Positions 6,868 to 18,600 of a DNA stretch of 64,000 nucleotides are shown here, in pieces. Source of the DNA: Gammaproteobacteria bacterium (GTDB taxonomy: Bacteria; Pseudomonadota; Gammaproteobacteria; Pseudomonadales; Azotimanducaceae_A); NCBI GenBank assembly GCA_012960755.1, contig DUAT01000171.1, positions 130,432 to 194,431 on the forward strand. The letters run 5' to 3'. The position numbers were made by a program, and so were the translations under genes. The notes below the pieces were generated by a model that worked only from the letters and a program-made list of their open reading frames with translations, ran no database searches and was not told the origin of the DNA. Position 1 is the stretch's first letter; each line of letters starts with the position of its first letter.

Positions 6868-9621
6868 TTAGAGCAGATTACCGTCACTGTCCATCAGCTG
6901 TACTTTGCCGAAACCAAGCTGGTTCAGACCGGATTCGACAACCGTCCTGTCACCGACAACAACCCAGACAAGAGAATCCGGTTGAAGGACTTTGGTGGCA
7001 GCTGATCGAACTTGGGGTATGGTCAGTCCTTTGACCTTGTTCGCATAAGTATCAAAGTAATCATCTTCAAGACCATATTGCACCATTTGGGAAAGGGATC
7101 CGAGAACAGAACCAGCGGTTTCCCACTGTCCCGGCAGGGTCAGGGTACTCCGGGTGATGGAATTGTCGAGTTCCTCCTGGCTAGCGGGGGTATCTGACAG
7201 ATAGGCGTTAATTTCCACCATCACTTCCTGAATGGACTCTTTTGTTTTGTCTGATTGAACGCTGGTTGTGACAACAAAAGTACGCTGCCCCCGGGCACTG
7301 ACGAATCCAGTACGTGCACCGTAGGACCAGTGTTTATCTTCACGCAGGTTCATATTGATTCGAGAGGTAAAACCACCACCGAGAATGTCATTCATGGCGA
7401 TGGTGGCGATCTCATCTGGATTGGCTTTGGGCGGTGCAATGAGCCCGGCAAGAAGAATGGACTGTTCAGATCCAGGACGATCTATAAGAAAGACATCGAC
7501 CTGCTTTCTCTTTGCAACCTGACTGATGTTTTTCTGTGGAATATTGCCTTTTTTCCAGGACGAGAACTGTTCCGTTAATTTCGGTAACACTTCCTCCATG
7601 GTGATATCACCGACCACAATCATCGTCGCATGGTTTGGTTTAAACCAGGTTTTGTGGAATTCTTTGAGATGATCAACCGTAATACCCTGGACCGAATCAA
7701 TGGTTCCAGAGCCAGTCAGTGGATTGCTGTAAGCGTGGTTCTCACCATAGATAAGTTTTGGAAAAACCCTCAGTGCCATCGAATTGGGACTCACCTGCTC
7801 TTGCCGGATGGCATTCAGCTGCTGGGTTTTAAGACGGGTTAATTCGTTCTCCGGGAAGGATGGGTTCAGGATAACATCGGCAAACAGGTTCAACGACTCA
7901 TCCAGGGTGCTGGTTAGTGACGACAGGCTGACAAATGACGTGTCCAGATTCGAACCGGTGCTGATATTTGCCCCGAGCATGATTAGCTCGTCGTTGATTT
8001 CCAGGGCATCGCGTTTGCGAGTCCCTTCGTCCATCATATTCATGGCCAGTTTGGCGATACCCGCACGAGCGAACTGATCAGTGGCATAGCCTGCGTCAAG
8101 TGACAATTGCATTTGTACCACAGGCACCGCAGAGCGACTTGCGACGATAACTTTCAGACCGTTGTCGAGGGTGGCCTTCTGGAAGTTTTCAAAAGATACG
8201 TCGTCTATGTTACCCGGGTCCGGTACTGAAGAACGATCGACAGCGGATTGTTTGGCGCTAAGCGATGGAAACGGGCGTACCACCAGTTGATACATGCCAT
8301 CCGAGAGCCAGGTGTTGGAGACATTTTGCAGGTCTTTTTGGCTTGCATCTTTAATCCACTGCAGTTCTTTCTTGTAGTAAGCAGGATCGCCTGTGTATAT
8401 GTAGTTTCCTGCCAACAGGTCTGACTTGCCGCCGAAACCACCAATGGTTTCGATACCTCTAACGAATCCACTGAAAGTCTGTATTTTTAGTCTCTGCAGT
8501 TCTTTCTTTGTGGGGCCCTTGTCGAGAAATTTTGTGAGTTCCTCCGTGATAATTCTGTCGACGAGTTCCTCCTCAACACCCGGGATGATCATTGCTGTAA
8601 TTTCAAAAGTACCGGCAATTTCTCCCGCGGAGGTGTAGGCGCTGACACTGGAAACCAGTTGCTGATCGTAGACCAGCCGTTTGTACAAGCGAGAATTTTT
8701 ACCACTGGTCAGTACGGCAGCCACCAGGTCAAGATAGTTTGTATCGATACTGCTGTTACCAGGGATGTTCCAGGACTTCAGCATCATGGTCTGGGAAACA
8801 CGATCGTAGCTGACTTGTCTTTGACTGCCAGTTAGTTTGCTGACCCAGGATTCATGTTTGGTCAGGGGTGGGCCGGGTTCGATCTCCCCGAAATAATGTT
8901 CGACCTTCTGCTGTACCTCTTTTGTATCGATATCTCCAGCGATGACCAGGACCGTGTTGTTTGCGCCATAGTACTTTTTAAACCAGGCATGAACATCCTC
9001 AAGCGTCGCGTTGTTCAGGTCCTCCATGGAGCCAATGGTCGTCCATGAGTAGGGATGATTATAGGGATAGATGCTCTTGTACTGGGTTTCACCCGCTTTG
9101 CCATAAGGCCTGTTCTGACCCTGGCGCTTTTCGTTTTGGACGACGCCTCGTTGCTCATCCAGTTTTTCCTGGGTGATAGCTCCCAGTAAGTTTCCCATGC
9201 GGTCTGATTCAAGCCACAAAATGCTGTCCAGCGAATTCTTGGGTACATTCTGGAAGTAGTTGGTACGGTCCCAGCTTGTGGTGCCATTGAGGTTGGTAGC
9301 GCCGAGCTTTTCCGTTGCTTTGAAATAGTCGTCATTAAAATTCTCGCTGCCATTGAACATCAGATGCTCGAACAGGTGAGCAAACCCTGTTTTGCCACGC
9401 TCTTCGTTCTTCGACCCAACGTGGTACCAGATATTGACGGCAACAATCGGAGCCTTGTGATCTTCGTGGATGATCACCGTAAGACCGTTATCTAACTTGT
9501 AAAGTGTGTGTGGGATGTCCACATCCACATCAAACACATCCGCAGCCGCCTGCAACGATAGGGGCGCGAGAACGCTGAGGAATAAGCAAAAAGTGGTAAA
9601 CAGGTATTTTTGAAGCAGCAT
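6868..9621 (-). CDS. Secreted M16-family zinc protease (pitrilysin-like)
   Basis: 917 residues from the ATG at 9621, behind AAGGGTC; the frame continues to 9684 but that extension lacks a signal. A signal peptide of about 25 residues (ending SLQA) directs export. The inverted zinc motif HxxEH is present as HLFEH (His82, Glu85, His86), with the distal acidic residue in the QRGVVQNEKRQ region. A second M16 module follows, beginning near FENFQKATLDNGLKVIVASR, which usually lacks catalytic residues and closes the chamber. The length suits a two-module periplasmic zinc peptidase. It degrades short peptides in known relatives. Confidence 0.93.
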   Translation of the reverse strand: MLLQKYLFTTFCLFLSVLAPLSLQAAADVFDVDVDIPHTLYKLDNGLTVIIHEDHKAPIVAVNIWYHVGSKNEERGKTGFAHLFEHLMFNGSENFNDDYFKATEKLGATNLNGTTSWDRTNYFQNVPKNSLDSILWLESDRMGNLLGAITQEKLDEQRGVVQNEKRQGQNRPYGKAGETQYKSIYPYNHPYSWTTIGSMEDLNNATLEDVHAWFKKYYGANNTVLVIAGDIDTKEVQQKVEHYFGEIEPGPPLTKHESWVSKLTGSQRQVSYDRVSQTMMLKSWNIPGNSSIDTNYLDLVAAVLTSGKNSRLYKRLVYDQQLVSSVSAYTSAGEIAGTFEITAMIIPGVEEELVDRIITEELTKFLDKGPTKKELQRLKIQTFSGFVRGIETIGGFGGKSDLLAGNYIYTGDPAYYKKELQWIKDASQKDLQNVSNTWLSDGMYQLVVRPFPSLSAKQSAVDRSSVPDPGNIDDVSFENFQKATLDNGLKVIVASRSAVPVVQMQLSLDAGYATDQFARAGIAKLAMNMMDEGTRKRDALEINDELIMLGANISTGSNLDTSFVSLSSLTSTLDESLNLFADVILNPSFPENELTRLKTQQLNAIRQEQVSPNSMALRVFPKLIYGENHAYSNPLTGSGTIDSVQGITVDHLKEFHKTWFKPNHATMIVVGDITMEEVLPKLTEQFSSWKKGNIPQKNISQVAKRKQVDVFLIDRPGSEQSILLAGLIAPPKANPDEIATIAMNDILGGGFTSRINMNLREDKHWSYGARTGFVSARGQRTFVVTTSVQSDKTKESIQEVMVEINAYLSDTPASQEELDNSITRSTLTLPGQWETAGSVLGSLSQMVQYGLEDDYFDTYANKVKGLTIPQVRSAATKVLQPDSLVWVVVGDRTVVESGLNQLGFGKVQLMDSDGNLL

Positions 9622-9727
9622 TTTGACCCTTGGTAATTGTCCAAAAAACGATGAGGTCGAATGGTAATTAAAAGCAACCAGCAACTAAAGAGAATATTGG
9701 TAATAAACGGGCAATAAGTGATTTTCT

Positions 9728-10762
9728 GTGTTGGTTGACACGATATCTGAGCCTCAGAGTATTGTGGCAGTGGTATTTGCTTTCCTGGGCAATATTGTGG
9801 CCATAATTACCAGCCTCGATGTCAATGGGTTCAATGTGGAAAAGTTTCAACGTGCCAGTTTTACCAGTTCCAATTGTGAGCTGTCTTATGTGGATTTCGG
9901 TCATGCGGACAAACCGGATCTTGTGATACTGCATGGCATGCGTGACCATGCCCTGAGTATGGTGGGAATCGCACAATCCCTGGATGACTATCATGTGATT
10001 GCCCTGGATCTCCGGGGGCATGGCCAGAGCGAAAATCCAGGCGTATACACCATGGTGCAGTTCGTGGCAGATGTCCATGCGTTAATCGAACACTGTCAGC
10101 TCGACAGGCCAGTGCTGATCGGCCATAGCCTGGGTGGTCACATTGCCGGTAGATATGCCGCAATTTACCCGCAACAAGTATCGAAACTGGTTCTGCTGGA
10201 TGGCATGGGGCCACCTGTTGATGTCGATGGCGGTGAACAGGAACCGGCTGAACTAAGAGCCAGGTTGCGTGAAGGAATTGACACGGTCCTGACGCTGGGA
10301 AACGAGTCTCGTTCCATGGCAGATGAAACCGAGGCCATGATGCGCTTGACTCGCAACAACCCACGGTTGCAAACAGAACTTGCCCGGATGATTGTTACTC
10401 ATGGTACCGAGCCACATGCCGATGGTGGTATCCGCTGGAACTGGGATCCTGCGGTGCACATGATCTGGCATACTTTTTCACACAAGGAAACTGAAACGTT
10501 ATGGGGCTGGATTGAATGCCCGGTTTTGATCATCACTGGGGACGATTCACTGGAGTACTGGACGCAACGGCGAACTGAACTGAAAGACCAGGATGAACTT
10601 TATCTTTCTATTCTGGAGAAAAGAGAGAAGATTTTCAGACAAGCCCAGCACCATGTCATTCCCGATGCCGGACACATGTTGCACTACGATCAACCGGAAG
10701 CGATCAACACAATCGTCACAGAGTTCCTGCTTGAGGGACAGCCTACATCGGATCGCCAATGA
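9728..10762 (+). CDS. Alpha/beta hydrolase
   Basis: 344 residues read from GTG at 9728; the true start could be the later GTG near 9836 since the first 35 residues look unlike the family. The core shows the oxyanion-hole LHGMRDHA, the LDLRGHGQSENPG block, the nucleophile elbow GHSLGGH and the C-terminal catalytic His in GHMLHYDQPE. It is of the epoxide hydrolase/haloalkane dehalogenase/esterase fold; the substrate is not predictable. Its last codons overlap by 22 bases the truncated sulfatase remnant, so the deletion that removed the sulfatase start probably joined the two genes. Confidence 0.85.
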   Translation: MLVDTISEPQSIVAVVFAFLGNIVAIITSLDVNGFNVEKFQRASFTSSNCELSYVDFGHADKPDLVILHGMRDHALSMVGIAQSLDDYHVIALDLRGHGQSENPGVYTMVQFVADVHALIEHCQLDRPVLIGHSLGGHIAGRYAAIYPQQVSKLVLLDGMGPPVDVDGGEQEPAELRARLREGIDTVLTLGNESRSMADETEAMMRLTRNNPRLQTELARMIVTHGTEPHADGGIRWNWDPAVHMIWHTFSHKETETLWGWIECPVLIITGDDSLEYWTQRRTELKDQDELYLSILEKREKIFRQAQHHVIPDAGHMLHYDQPEAINTIVTEFLLEGQPTSDRQ

Positions 10763-12101
10763 AGGGATGATCTTTACCGATTATTATGGCGAACAGAGTT
10801 GCACGGCGGGTCGTTCTGCTTTTATCAGCGGCCAGCATCCAGTCCGCACCGGTTTGACCAAAGTAGGAATCCCAGGGTCTGATATCGGCTTGCAACCTGA
10901 AGATCCTACGTTGGCAGAACTACTGGAACCCCATGCATATGTCAGTGGTCAGTTCGGTAAAAATCACCTGGCGACAAGGATGAATTCCTGCCTACCAATC
11001 ACGGCTTTAACGAGTTCTTTGGTAATCTTTATCACCTGAATGCCGAGGAAGGCCCGGAAGACCCGGACTATCCAAAGAATCCCGCATTCCGAAAACGCTT
11101 TGGGCCAAGGGGTGTGATTCACAGTTTTGCTGACGGCAGCGTGGAAGACAGCGGACCCTTGACTCGAAAGCGAATGGAAACCATAGATGAAGAGTTCCTT
11201 GCAGCTTCCCTGAAGTTTATTGACAAGATACACGAGAGCGATAAGCCGTTCTTTGTCTGGTTTAACTCCACGCGTATGCATTACTACACTCATGTAAAAA
11301 AAAGAACAACTGGGCGCGTCGGGTCAGGGTTTTTATAACGACGCTATGCTGGAGCATGATGGTCATGTTGGTGCTTTGCTTGACAAGCTGGATGAGTTAG
11401 GTATTGCGAATAATACAATTGTTGTTTATACCACGGACAACGGGCCACATTTCAATCAATGGCCTGATGGCGCCATTACGCCTTTTCGGGGAGAGAAAAA
11501 TACAAACTGGGAAGGCGGCTTTCGGGTACCGGCTATGGTTCGATGGCCAGGCCAGATCAAGGCTGGTGCGATCAGTAATCAGGTCATGTCTCACCTGGAT
11601 TGGCTACCCACACTCATGGCTGCGGTGGGTGATGATCAAATCAAGGGCGATTTAGTAACGGGAAAGCGCGTCGGTGCCAGGAGTTTTAAAGTGCACCTGG
11701 ACGGTTATAACTTTCTGCCATTCCTGCAGGGGCAGCAGCAGGTTGCCCCGCGGTGGGAGTTTTTTTACTTCAGTGATGATGGCCTGCTGACGGCGGCCAG
11801 GGTCGGGGACTGGAAACTGGTGTTTGCAGAACAGCGTGCCCATCGTTTTGATGTCTGGCGCGATCCTTTTGTGACGCTGCGGATTCCCAAGGTGTTTCAC
11901 CTGCGCCGGGATCCCTTTGAGCGGGCAGACACGGATTCCAACAGTTACAACCTCTGGTGGGACAAAAAAATAGCAGCGGCAGGCGTACAGGGCCGGGTTG
12001 CCGTCACGCAATTCGTGGGCTCACTGCAGAAGTTTCCACCCAGGCAACGTCCGGGTACCTTTACAGTGGATCAGATTATGGAAGGGCTCTACCAGAAGTA
12101 G
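10741..12101 (+). pseudogene. Arylsulfatase, N-truncated and frameshifted
   Basis: Three reading-frame pieces together make a formylglycine-type sulfatase. The first piece starts RIANEGMIFTDYYG and includes the active-site SCTAGR; the Cys would become formylglycine. A one-base loss in the G run at 10970-10971 shifts the frame (CTGGCGAC where CTGGGCGAC is expected), after which HGFNEFFGN is read. A one-base gain in the A8 run at 11296-11303 shifts it again before QGFYNDAMLEHDGHVG. The last piece has the TDNGPH metal-binding motif. About 45 N-terminal residues, including the first metal ligands, are absent. Both indels are in homopolymers, so sequencing error could explain them, but not the missing start. 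Confidence 0.85.
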
Positions 12102-12137
12102 CCAGTCAATCTTCCGGATGCAAATGCCTAAAATCAT

Positions 12138-15100
12138 CTACCAGGTGTCGATAATCGGGTTCCTGGGGGGTGCGGTATCTGTCGCCGGGGGTGCCGCTTT
12201 CAGCCCGGCAACCAGCCACCGGCGAGTGTCTGCAGGGTCGATCACATCATCCACTTCGAATACATGTGCTGCATTCAAACCCTGTCCACGAGCATAGGCA
12301 GCGGCAACCATACTCTCGTAGGCAGCCTGGCGTTCCGCCGGATCCTCTATTGCTTCAAGCCTGGCACGTTGACCCAACTTCACCTGGCCCTCAAGGCCCA
12401 TGCCACCAAATTCGCTGGTCGGCCATGCCACAACGAATGCTGGCAGACGGTGATTACCACCACCCATAGCCTGCGCGCCCAGGCCATAGGCCTTGCGTAA
12501 AATGACCATGTAGGTTTGCACCTGGAGACTGGCGCCGATAATAAACATCCGGGCGGCATGACGAACCAGTGCGGTTTTCTCGACTTCCGGCCCGACCATG
12601 ATGCCCGGCGTATCGCAAAGCAGCAGGATGGGAATCTGGAATGCATCGCAGAGTTTCATGAAACGGGCGGCCTTGTCGGATGCATCACTATCGATAGCAC
12701 CTGAGAGTACTTGCGGGTTATTTGCGATCACGCCCATGGGTCGGCCTTCCAGCCTGATCAGCGAGGTGACCATCGCTGTGCCGAATTCGGGTCGAAGCTC
12801 AAGCACGGAGTCCTTGTCTGCAAGGGTGGTGATAAGTTCCCGAATGTCATAAACCCGGAGTCTGTTTTCCGGAATAACATGCCGCAGCAGTCTCTGGTCG
12901 TTAGTTTCCCAGTGATCGAGAGACCCCTGAAAGTAAGACAGGTATTTTTTGGTCATCTGAACAGCTTCGGCTTCATCCTTGACGGCAATGTCGACGACGC
13001 CACTGGGCACCTGGACTGACATGGGTCCAACTTCCTCGGGACTGTAGACGCCGAGTCCACCACCTTCGATCATGGCAGGACCGCCGATGCCAATACTGGA
13101 ATTCGCTGTTGCGATAATGACGTCACAGCAGCCAAGCAGTACCGCATTACCGGCAAAACAGAATCCGGCGTTAACGCCAATAACGGGTACCCGGCCACTG
13201 AGTTTGCTCAACAGCGCCCAGGAGGGTGTATTCAAGCCGCCGCCCCCGGAGATGACGGGCGACCCACCTTTACCCGGGACTGCATTACGGCTGCCACCTC
13301 CGGCGCGACCGCCGCCGCCTTCTGTGAACAATACGAGGGGAGACGAGAGCTTGTCGGCAGTCTGGAACATGCGATCCATCATCTTATGGTTCATGCCGCC
13401 TTGTGACCCGGCGAGTACCGAATAGTCGTAGGACATCAGTACGCAGCGGGAGCGGGACTCGTCAAAGTCAGCACCGTTAATATGCCCGAGCCCCATGACC
13501 AGTCCATCTGATGGCGCGTAATCGAGCAGTTCGTCAACACTACCCCTTAGCCCCATGCCAACAGCAATAGACCCGTACTGGAAAAAACTTCCCTCGTCGG
13601 CCAGGTCATAAATGTTCTCCCGGGCACTTCGACCGGCCTGCAGGTGCCGCTTTTCGACCTGCTTGCGCCTCGATTCATCTGTTGTAATAGCGCGTCGACG
13701 AATAACCTCGGCGAGGTCGGGTCTCGGCAGGTCCAGATCCACCTCATCCTCAAGCAGCGTTGTCTCGGTGTTGACCGTCCCCTCTTCAATAACCAGCAAT
13801 ACAGACTCTTCAGGTACAGTATCGCCTTCAGCGACACTGACCTCGGTCACCGTGCCACTGGCTTCCGCCTTGATGACGTGTTCCATTTTCATGGCGTTGA
13901 GTACCAGCAGTTCCTGCCCAATCTGCACCTCATCCCCGGTTGTTACATCCAGGCTAACAATCGTAGACTGCATAACAGCGCGAATCGGCACAAGACCTTC
14001 AGCGTATTCTGCCTTGGCTTCTACCGCTTGCTTTCGGTTGTCGTGACCATATTTCAATACAGCCAGAGGATCATTGGCATCCACATTGGCCCCTGCCAAT
14101 TGGACTTTTTGGCTGGTCGTGTTTCTGCTTACTGCCAGTTCCCTGACCTGCACCAGTTCTGTCAAGTGATCGTCGACGTAGCCGGTGTACATTCTGCCCG
14201 CTTCGATGTCACTGTCATCGAGCAGATTCATTAATACGCCGAGGTTCGTCTCCAGACCTTCAATGATGAATTCCTGCAAGGTGCGTCGTGCCCGGTTGAC
14301 GGCATCGCCGAAACTGTTAGTGCCACAATGAACGATCACCTTGGCAAGCAGTGAATCGTAGTGTGTATTGGTGCGATAGCCATGGTATCCAAACGTGTCG
14401 ATTCTCACTCCCGGGCCCTGGGGAACCTCGAATGCATCGAGCTTGCCACTGCGGGGTAATGCCAGACCATTTTTCTTCAGACGTTCCATATTCACCCGCA
14501 GTTGTATGGCATAGCCACGCGGTGCAGGGATTTGTTCAGGCATCAGGCCAAGGGTGGCAAGGCTTTTACCTTGTACGAGCTCGAGCTGGGTCCGCACCAG
14601 GTCGACGCCGGTGACCTCTTCGGTCACTGTGTGTTCCACCTGCAGGCGCGGATTTGCTTCGATGAAGTAGAAGTTGGAATCTTCATTAAGCTCCCGACCA
14701 TCCACCAGGAATTCGAATGTGCCTATATTGTCGTAAGCCGCATGGGTAGCGAGGGTTATTGCCGCGTCAAGGATACGGCTGCGCAGGGCGCCTGGCAGTT
14801 GAGGCGAGGGTGCGACTTCCACCAGCTTCTGATGACGTCGCTGGATGCTGCAGTCACGCTCGCCAAGATGGCTGACCTGGCCGGTGCCATCGCCGAGAAT
14901 CTGTACTTCAATATGCAGGGCTTTCTCAACCAGCAATTCCGCATACAGATCTCCAGATCCGAAGGCTGCTTCTGCTTCAGAGGCACCCCGGGCAAGAGCA
15001 TCCTCGATGTCATTTGCCTGTGTGATGGCTCGCATACCGCGCCCACCACCACCGGCAACCGCCTTGATCATAATGGCATTTTCAGGTTGCATGGCCTCAA

Positions 15101-15551
15101 AAAAACGCTCGGCCATGGCTGCATCGGTGAGAATATCTGACGCTGGCAGCACGGGGACTCCAGCACTCTCTGCCAGCTGCCTTGCTTTCAGCTTGTCACC
15201 AAAAAGGTCGAGCATTTCAGGACTCGGCCCGACGAAAATCAAACCGGCTTCAGCACACGCCCTGGCGAAGTTTCCATTCTCGGCTAGAAAGCCATATCCA
15301 GGATGCACGGCATCAGCTTGCGTGCGCATTGCAACGTCGATGATCTGGGCAATATCAAGATAAGCAGCGGCACCAGTACCCTCTAACTGAACCGCCTCGT
15401 CTGCTGTCAGTGCGTGCATGGCGTCTTTGTCATCTTCTGGAAACACGGCAACGGACGATAGGCCAAGTTCCTTTGCGGTGCGCTGAATCCTGACCGCAAT
15501 TTCACCCCGGTTAGCGATCAACAGTTTACGGATTGTCTTTCCATCAGACAT
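12138..15551 (-). CDS. Single-chain biotin-dependent acyl-CoA carboxylase
   Basis: 1137 residues from the ATG at 15551, behind GGAG. It carries all three activities in one chain. The biotin carboxylase comes first (about 8-450; ANRGEIAVRI, the ATP-grasp loop KAVAGGGGRGM, and EANPRLQVEHTVTEE). A biotinyl domain with AMKMEH follows (biotin Lys555). The carboxyltransferase fills about 630-1120, with the NAGFCFAGNAVLLGC and CDTPGIMVGPEVE blocks. Most bacteria split these into separate subunits; long single-chain forms are known for acetyl-, propionyl- or long-chain acyl-CoA. The substrate is unknown. It lies 60 bases downstream of the RND pump gene on the same strand, so it could be co-transcribed. 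Confidence 0.92.
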   Translation of the reverse strand: MSDGKTIRKLLIANRGEIAVRIQRTAKELGLSSVAVFPEDDKDAMHALTADEAVQLEGTGAAAYLDIAQIIDVAMRTQADAVHPGYGFLAENGNFARACAEAGLIFVGPSPEMLDLFGDKLKARQLAESAGVPVLPASDILTDAAMAERFFEAMQPENAIMIKAVAGGGGRGMRAITQANDIEDALARGASEAEAAFGSGDLYAELLVEKALHIEVQILGDGTGQVSHLGERDCSIQRRHQKLVEVAPSPQLPGALRSRILDAAITLATHAAYDNIGTFEFLVDGRELNEDSNFYFIEANPRLQVEHTVTEEVTGVDLVRTQLELVQGKSLATLGLMPEQIPAPRGYAIQLRVNMERLKKNGLALPRSGKLDAFEVPQGPGVRIDTFGYHGYRTNTHYDSLLAKVIVHCGTNSFGDAVNRARRTLQEFIIEGLETNLGVLMNLLDDSDIEAGRMYTGYVDDHLTELVQVRELAVSRNTTSQKVQLAGANVDANDPLAVLKYGHDNRKQAVEAKAEYAEGLVPIRAVMQSTIVSLDVTTGDEVQIGQELLVLNAMKMEHVIKAEASGTVTEVSVAEGDTVPEESVLLVIEEGTVNTETTLLEDEVDLDLPRPDLAEVIRRRAITTDESRRKQVEKRHLQAGRSARENIYDLADEGSFFQYGSIAVGMGLRGSVDELLDYAPSDGLVMGLGHINGADFDESRSRCVLMSYDYSVLAGSQGGMNHKMMDRMFQTADKLSSPLVLFTEGGGGRAGGGSRNAVPGKGGSPVISGGGGLNTPSWALLSKLSGRVPVIGVNAGFCFAGNAVLLGCCDVIIATANSSIGIGGPAMIEGGGLGVYSPEEVGPMSVQVPSGVVDIAVKDEAEAVQMTKKYLSYFQGSLDHWETNDQRLLRHVIPENRLRVYDIRELITTLADKDSVLELRPEFGTAMVTSLIRLEGRPMGVIANNPQVLSGAIDSDASDKAARFMKLCDAFQIPILLLCDTPGIMVGPEVEKTALVRHAARMFIIGASLQVQTYMVILRKAYGLGAQAMGGGNHRLPAFVVAWPTSEFGGMGLEGQVKLGQRARLEAIEDPAERQAAYESMVAAAYARGQGLNAAHVFEVDDVIDPADTRRWLVAGLKAAPPATDTAPPRNPIIDTW

Positions 15552-15611
15552 TCTTTTGTTCTCCAATCGAATATTATTTCCGCTATGGGCGTAAGGCAGA
15601 CAAGGTAATAA

Positions 15612-18600
15612 CTATCCGCCACCACCTGGTGAAACACTTGTAGAAACGTTAGTAGGTGTGAGAGTTGGGACCGTATCAAAATCTTCATTGTGCGGCACCA
15701 AGGCAGGGTCAACCGATGAGTCCAGACCCCAGAAGTGTAACCAGTCCTCCAGCATCAGGTACAAGCTGGGTATCAGGAACAAAGTGATGACTGTTGCAAA
15801 CAAGACTCCAAAGGCGAGGGAAATAGCCATGGGAATAAACATGAATGTCTCCGGATCCTTGTTCGTCATCAGGGGTATCAGACCCACAAAGGTGGTTACT
15901 GACGTCAACAGGATGGGCCGAAAACGAGCAACCCCTGCCATGGTGACAGCCTCAAATGTGGGAATTCCTATTCGTCGCTGACGATTTATGTAGTCCACCA
16001 TCACCAGTGATGCATTCACCACGACACCGGACAGGGCGATAATGCCCAGCAGGGAGAAAAAGATTAAATCCCAACCCATCACATAGTGGCCAACGATGGC
16101 GCCGACTGCACCGAATGGAATGACGCTCATAATCACCAGAGGCTGCATGTATGACTTCAACGGAATAGCCAGCAGTGCAAATATGATCATCAATGCCAGC
16201 GGTACCGTGCGCGCCATGCTGCCGAGCGCTTCCATCCTGACCTCCTGCTCGCCGCCAAGCGAGTAGGAGGCACCCGGGAATTTCGCATTGTGACAGCGGT
16301 TCTCAGGGTTCGAGAAACTGGACTCGTTCTCACAGATGGAGCGTTGTATTGAAGACATCACTTCTTCGGGAGTGACGATGGTACGGTTCACATCGCCTGT
16401 GACGTTAACGGAGCGTTCCTGATTTTGACGCTGTATCGATGAATAGCCGTAGCCGTACTCGACTTTTGCCACTGAAGCAAACGGCACCTCTGTGCCATCG
16501 TTTGTCCTGATTCGCATATCCTCAAGATTGCCAAGAGACTTGCGTTCGTCTTCCGGATACCTAACCATCACCCTGACATCATCAGACTCTCGTTGAATCC
16601 GTTGCGCTTCTTCACCATAGAACGCCTGGCGAACCTGACGAGCCAGGTCGTTGAGGGTGAGCCCGAGGGGTTTTGCCTGTTCCAGTATGTCTATTTTTAC
16701 TTCCTGTTTTCCGGCGCGAAATGAATCCGTAAGATCCAGGACGCCCGGATAGCGGGCGAGTTCCTCTCGCAGGCTGGCAGCAGCAACTCGTAGCTCCTCC
16801 ACATCCCGCCCCCGAATTTCTATCAATAATGGATCTCCGGCGCTAAACGAACTGGCGTTAAACTTCAACTCGATCGCATCTGGTATGTCGCCGACAATCT
16901 TACGCCAGCGCTCACCTATCTGAGTGGCCGTTAAACCTTGTCTTTCTTCTATTGGCACCAGTTCTACAACAACTTCAGCCAGATGGCTGCCACCCGCGCC
17001 CCGGCCTGGAGGTCCATTGCTTCTTGCAGCGCTTGATCCAATCGAGGAAAGCAGGTGTTTAAAGACACGTTCACCTTCCGGAAAACCCAGTTCATCAATG
17101 AGTTGCTGTTCTAAAACATAGGCTGCGGCTTCAATCTGTGAGACCCCTCTGCGGGTGACCTCGACGTTAATGCCTTCTGGCATATTGAGGGTGGCGTAGA
17201 CTCGATCGCCATCCACCGAAGGGAAGAACTGGAAAACGACCCGCCCGCTGGCAATCAGGGCGATTGCCGTTAGCAGAATTGCCGTGGCCACGGCCCAGGT
17301 GACCCAGCGCCATTCAAGGGTTTTTACCAGAAACGGACGATATACATTATTCGCCAGGTTTGAGAGAGAGTCTGCAATTGCGGTCTGAAACGTTATCCAT
17401 TTTTTTACGAATAGTGACTCACTGAGAAAATAACCTTCGGTTTTTCGATGTGCAAGGTGGGCTGGTAGAATTAGCTGGGACTCTAAAATACTGAACATCA
17501 GGCAAACAACCACTACCCAGCCGATAATGGAGAAGAAGCCGCCCATTTTTCCTTCAATCAGCAGAATGGGTAAGAACGCGGCTATAGTCGTCAGGACCCC
17601 AAAAATAACCGGTACATAAACTTCCAGAGTGCCAGCTATTGCCGCCTCGCGATGATTTTTATCAGTGGTTTCGTGACTGAAAACGCGCTCACCAATAACG
17701 ATGGCATCATCGACCACGATCCCCAGTACCAGTATAAAAGCAAGAATTGTCATGGTGGAAATGTTGATCCCCGCCAAGGGAAACATCCACAAGGCTCCGG
17801 CTATGGCGATCGGAATTCCGGCTGCAACCCACATGGCCACCTTAAAACGCAGGAACAAGGTGAGGACCAGCAACACCAAAGCTAATCCTGCGTAGGCGTT
17901 TTTTGTCAGTGCGTTGATTCGACGCTCAAGTGAAACAGACTTGTCTGTCCAGACGGTCAGTTTGAGACCGGCGGGTATTGTTGGGCGGACTCGTTCTATG
18001 TATCCTTTCACGGCGTTGGCTGAATCTATCGTGTCCTCATCACCCACTCGATATACTGAAATCATCACTGCGGGTTCACCATTGAACTTGGCACTCATGT
18101 ACCCTTCCTGGAAAGCATCTTTGACCGTGGCAATGTCTCCGACGGTCAGGTTTGTGCCGTCGGAACGGGTGATAACAACGATGTCTTCGAATTCAACGCC
18201 TCGATAAGCCTGGCCCTGACTGCGCAGCAGGATCTCACCACCCTCGGTTTTTATGGAGCCACCGGGCAGGTTGAAGCTGGAGCGGCGAATGGCATTGGTG
18301 ATTGATGTGAGGGTTAAATTGTACTGTCGTAACGTATTTTCGCTGACTTCGATTGAAATCTCGTAAGGGCGTGAATAGTTCACCGCCACCTGGGATATCC
18401 CGCGTAATCCGGCGATGTCGTCTCGCATTCGATCCGCCGTTTGCTTCAGTGTGGCCTCGTCGGCCTGGCCGGACAGTGCGACAACAATGGTTTGTCCGGT
18501 AAAGGACATGGATGAAATAATGGGTTTCTCGGTCTCTGCGGGAAAGGTGGAGATGCTGTCTATCTTGCTCTTGATATCATTGAGAACCTTGTTGGTGTCC

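Noticed and set aside
10741..11340. Programmed frameshifting in the sulfatase
   Set aside because: Two shifts of opposite sign in homopolymers plus a missing start fit decay or sequencing error better than recoding.
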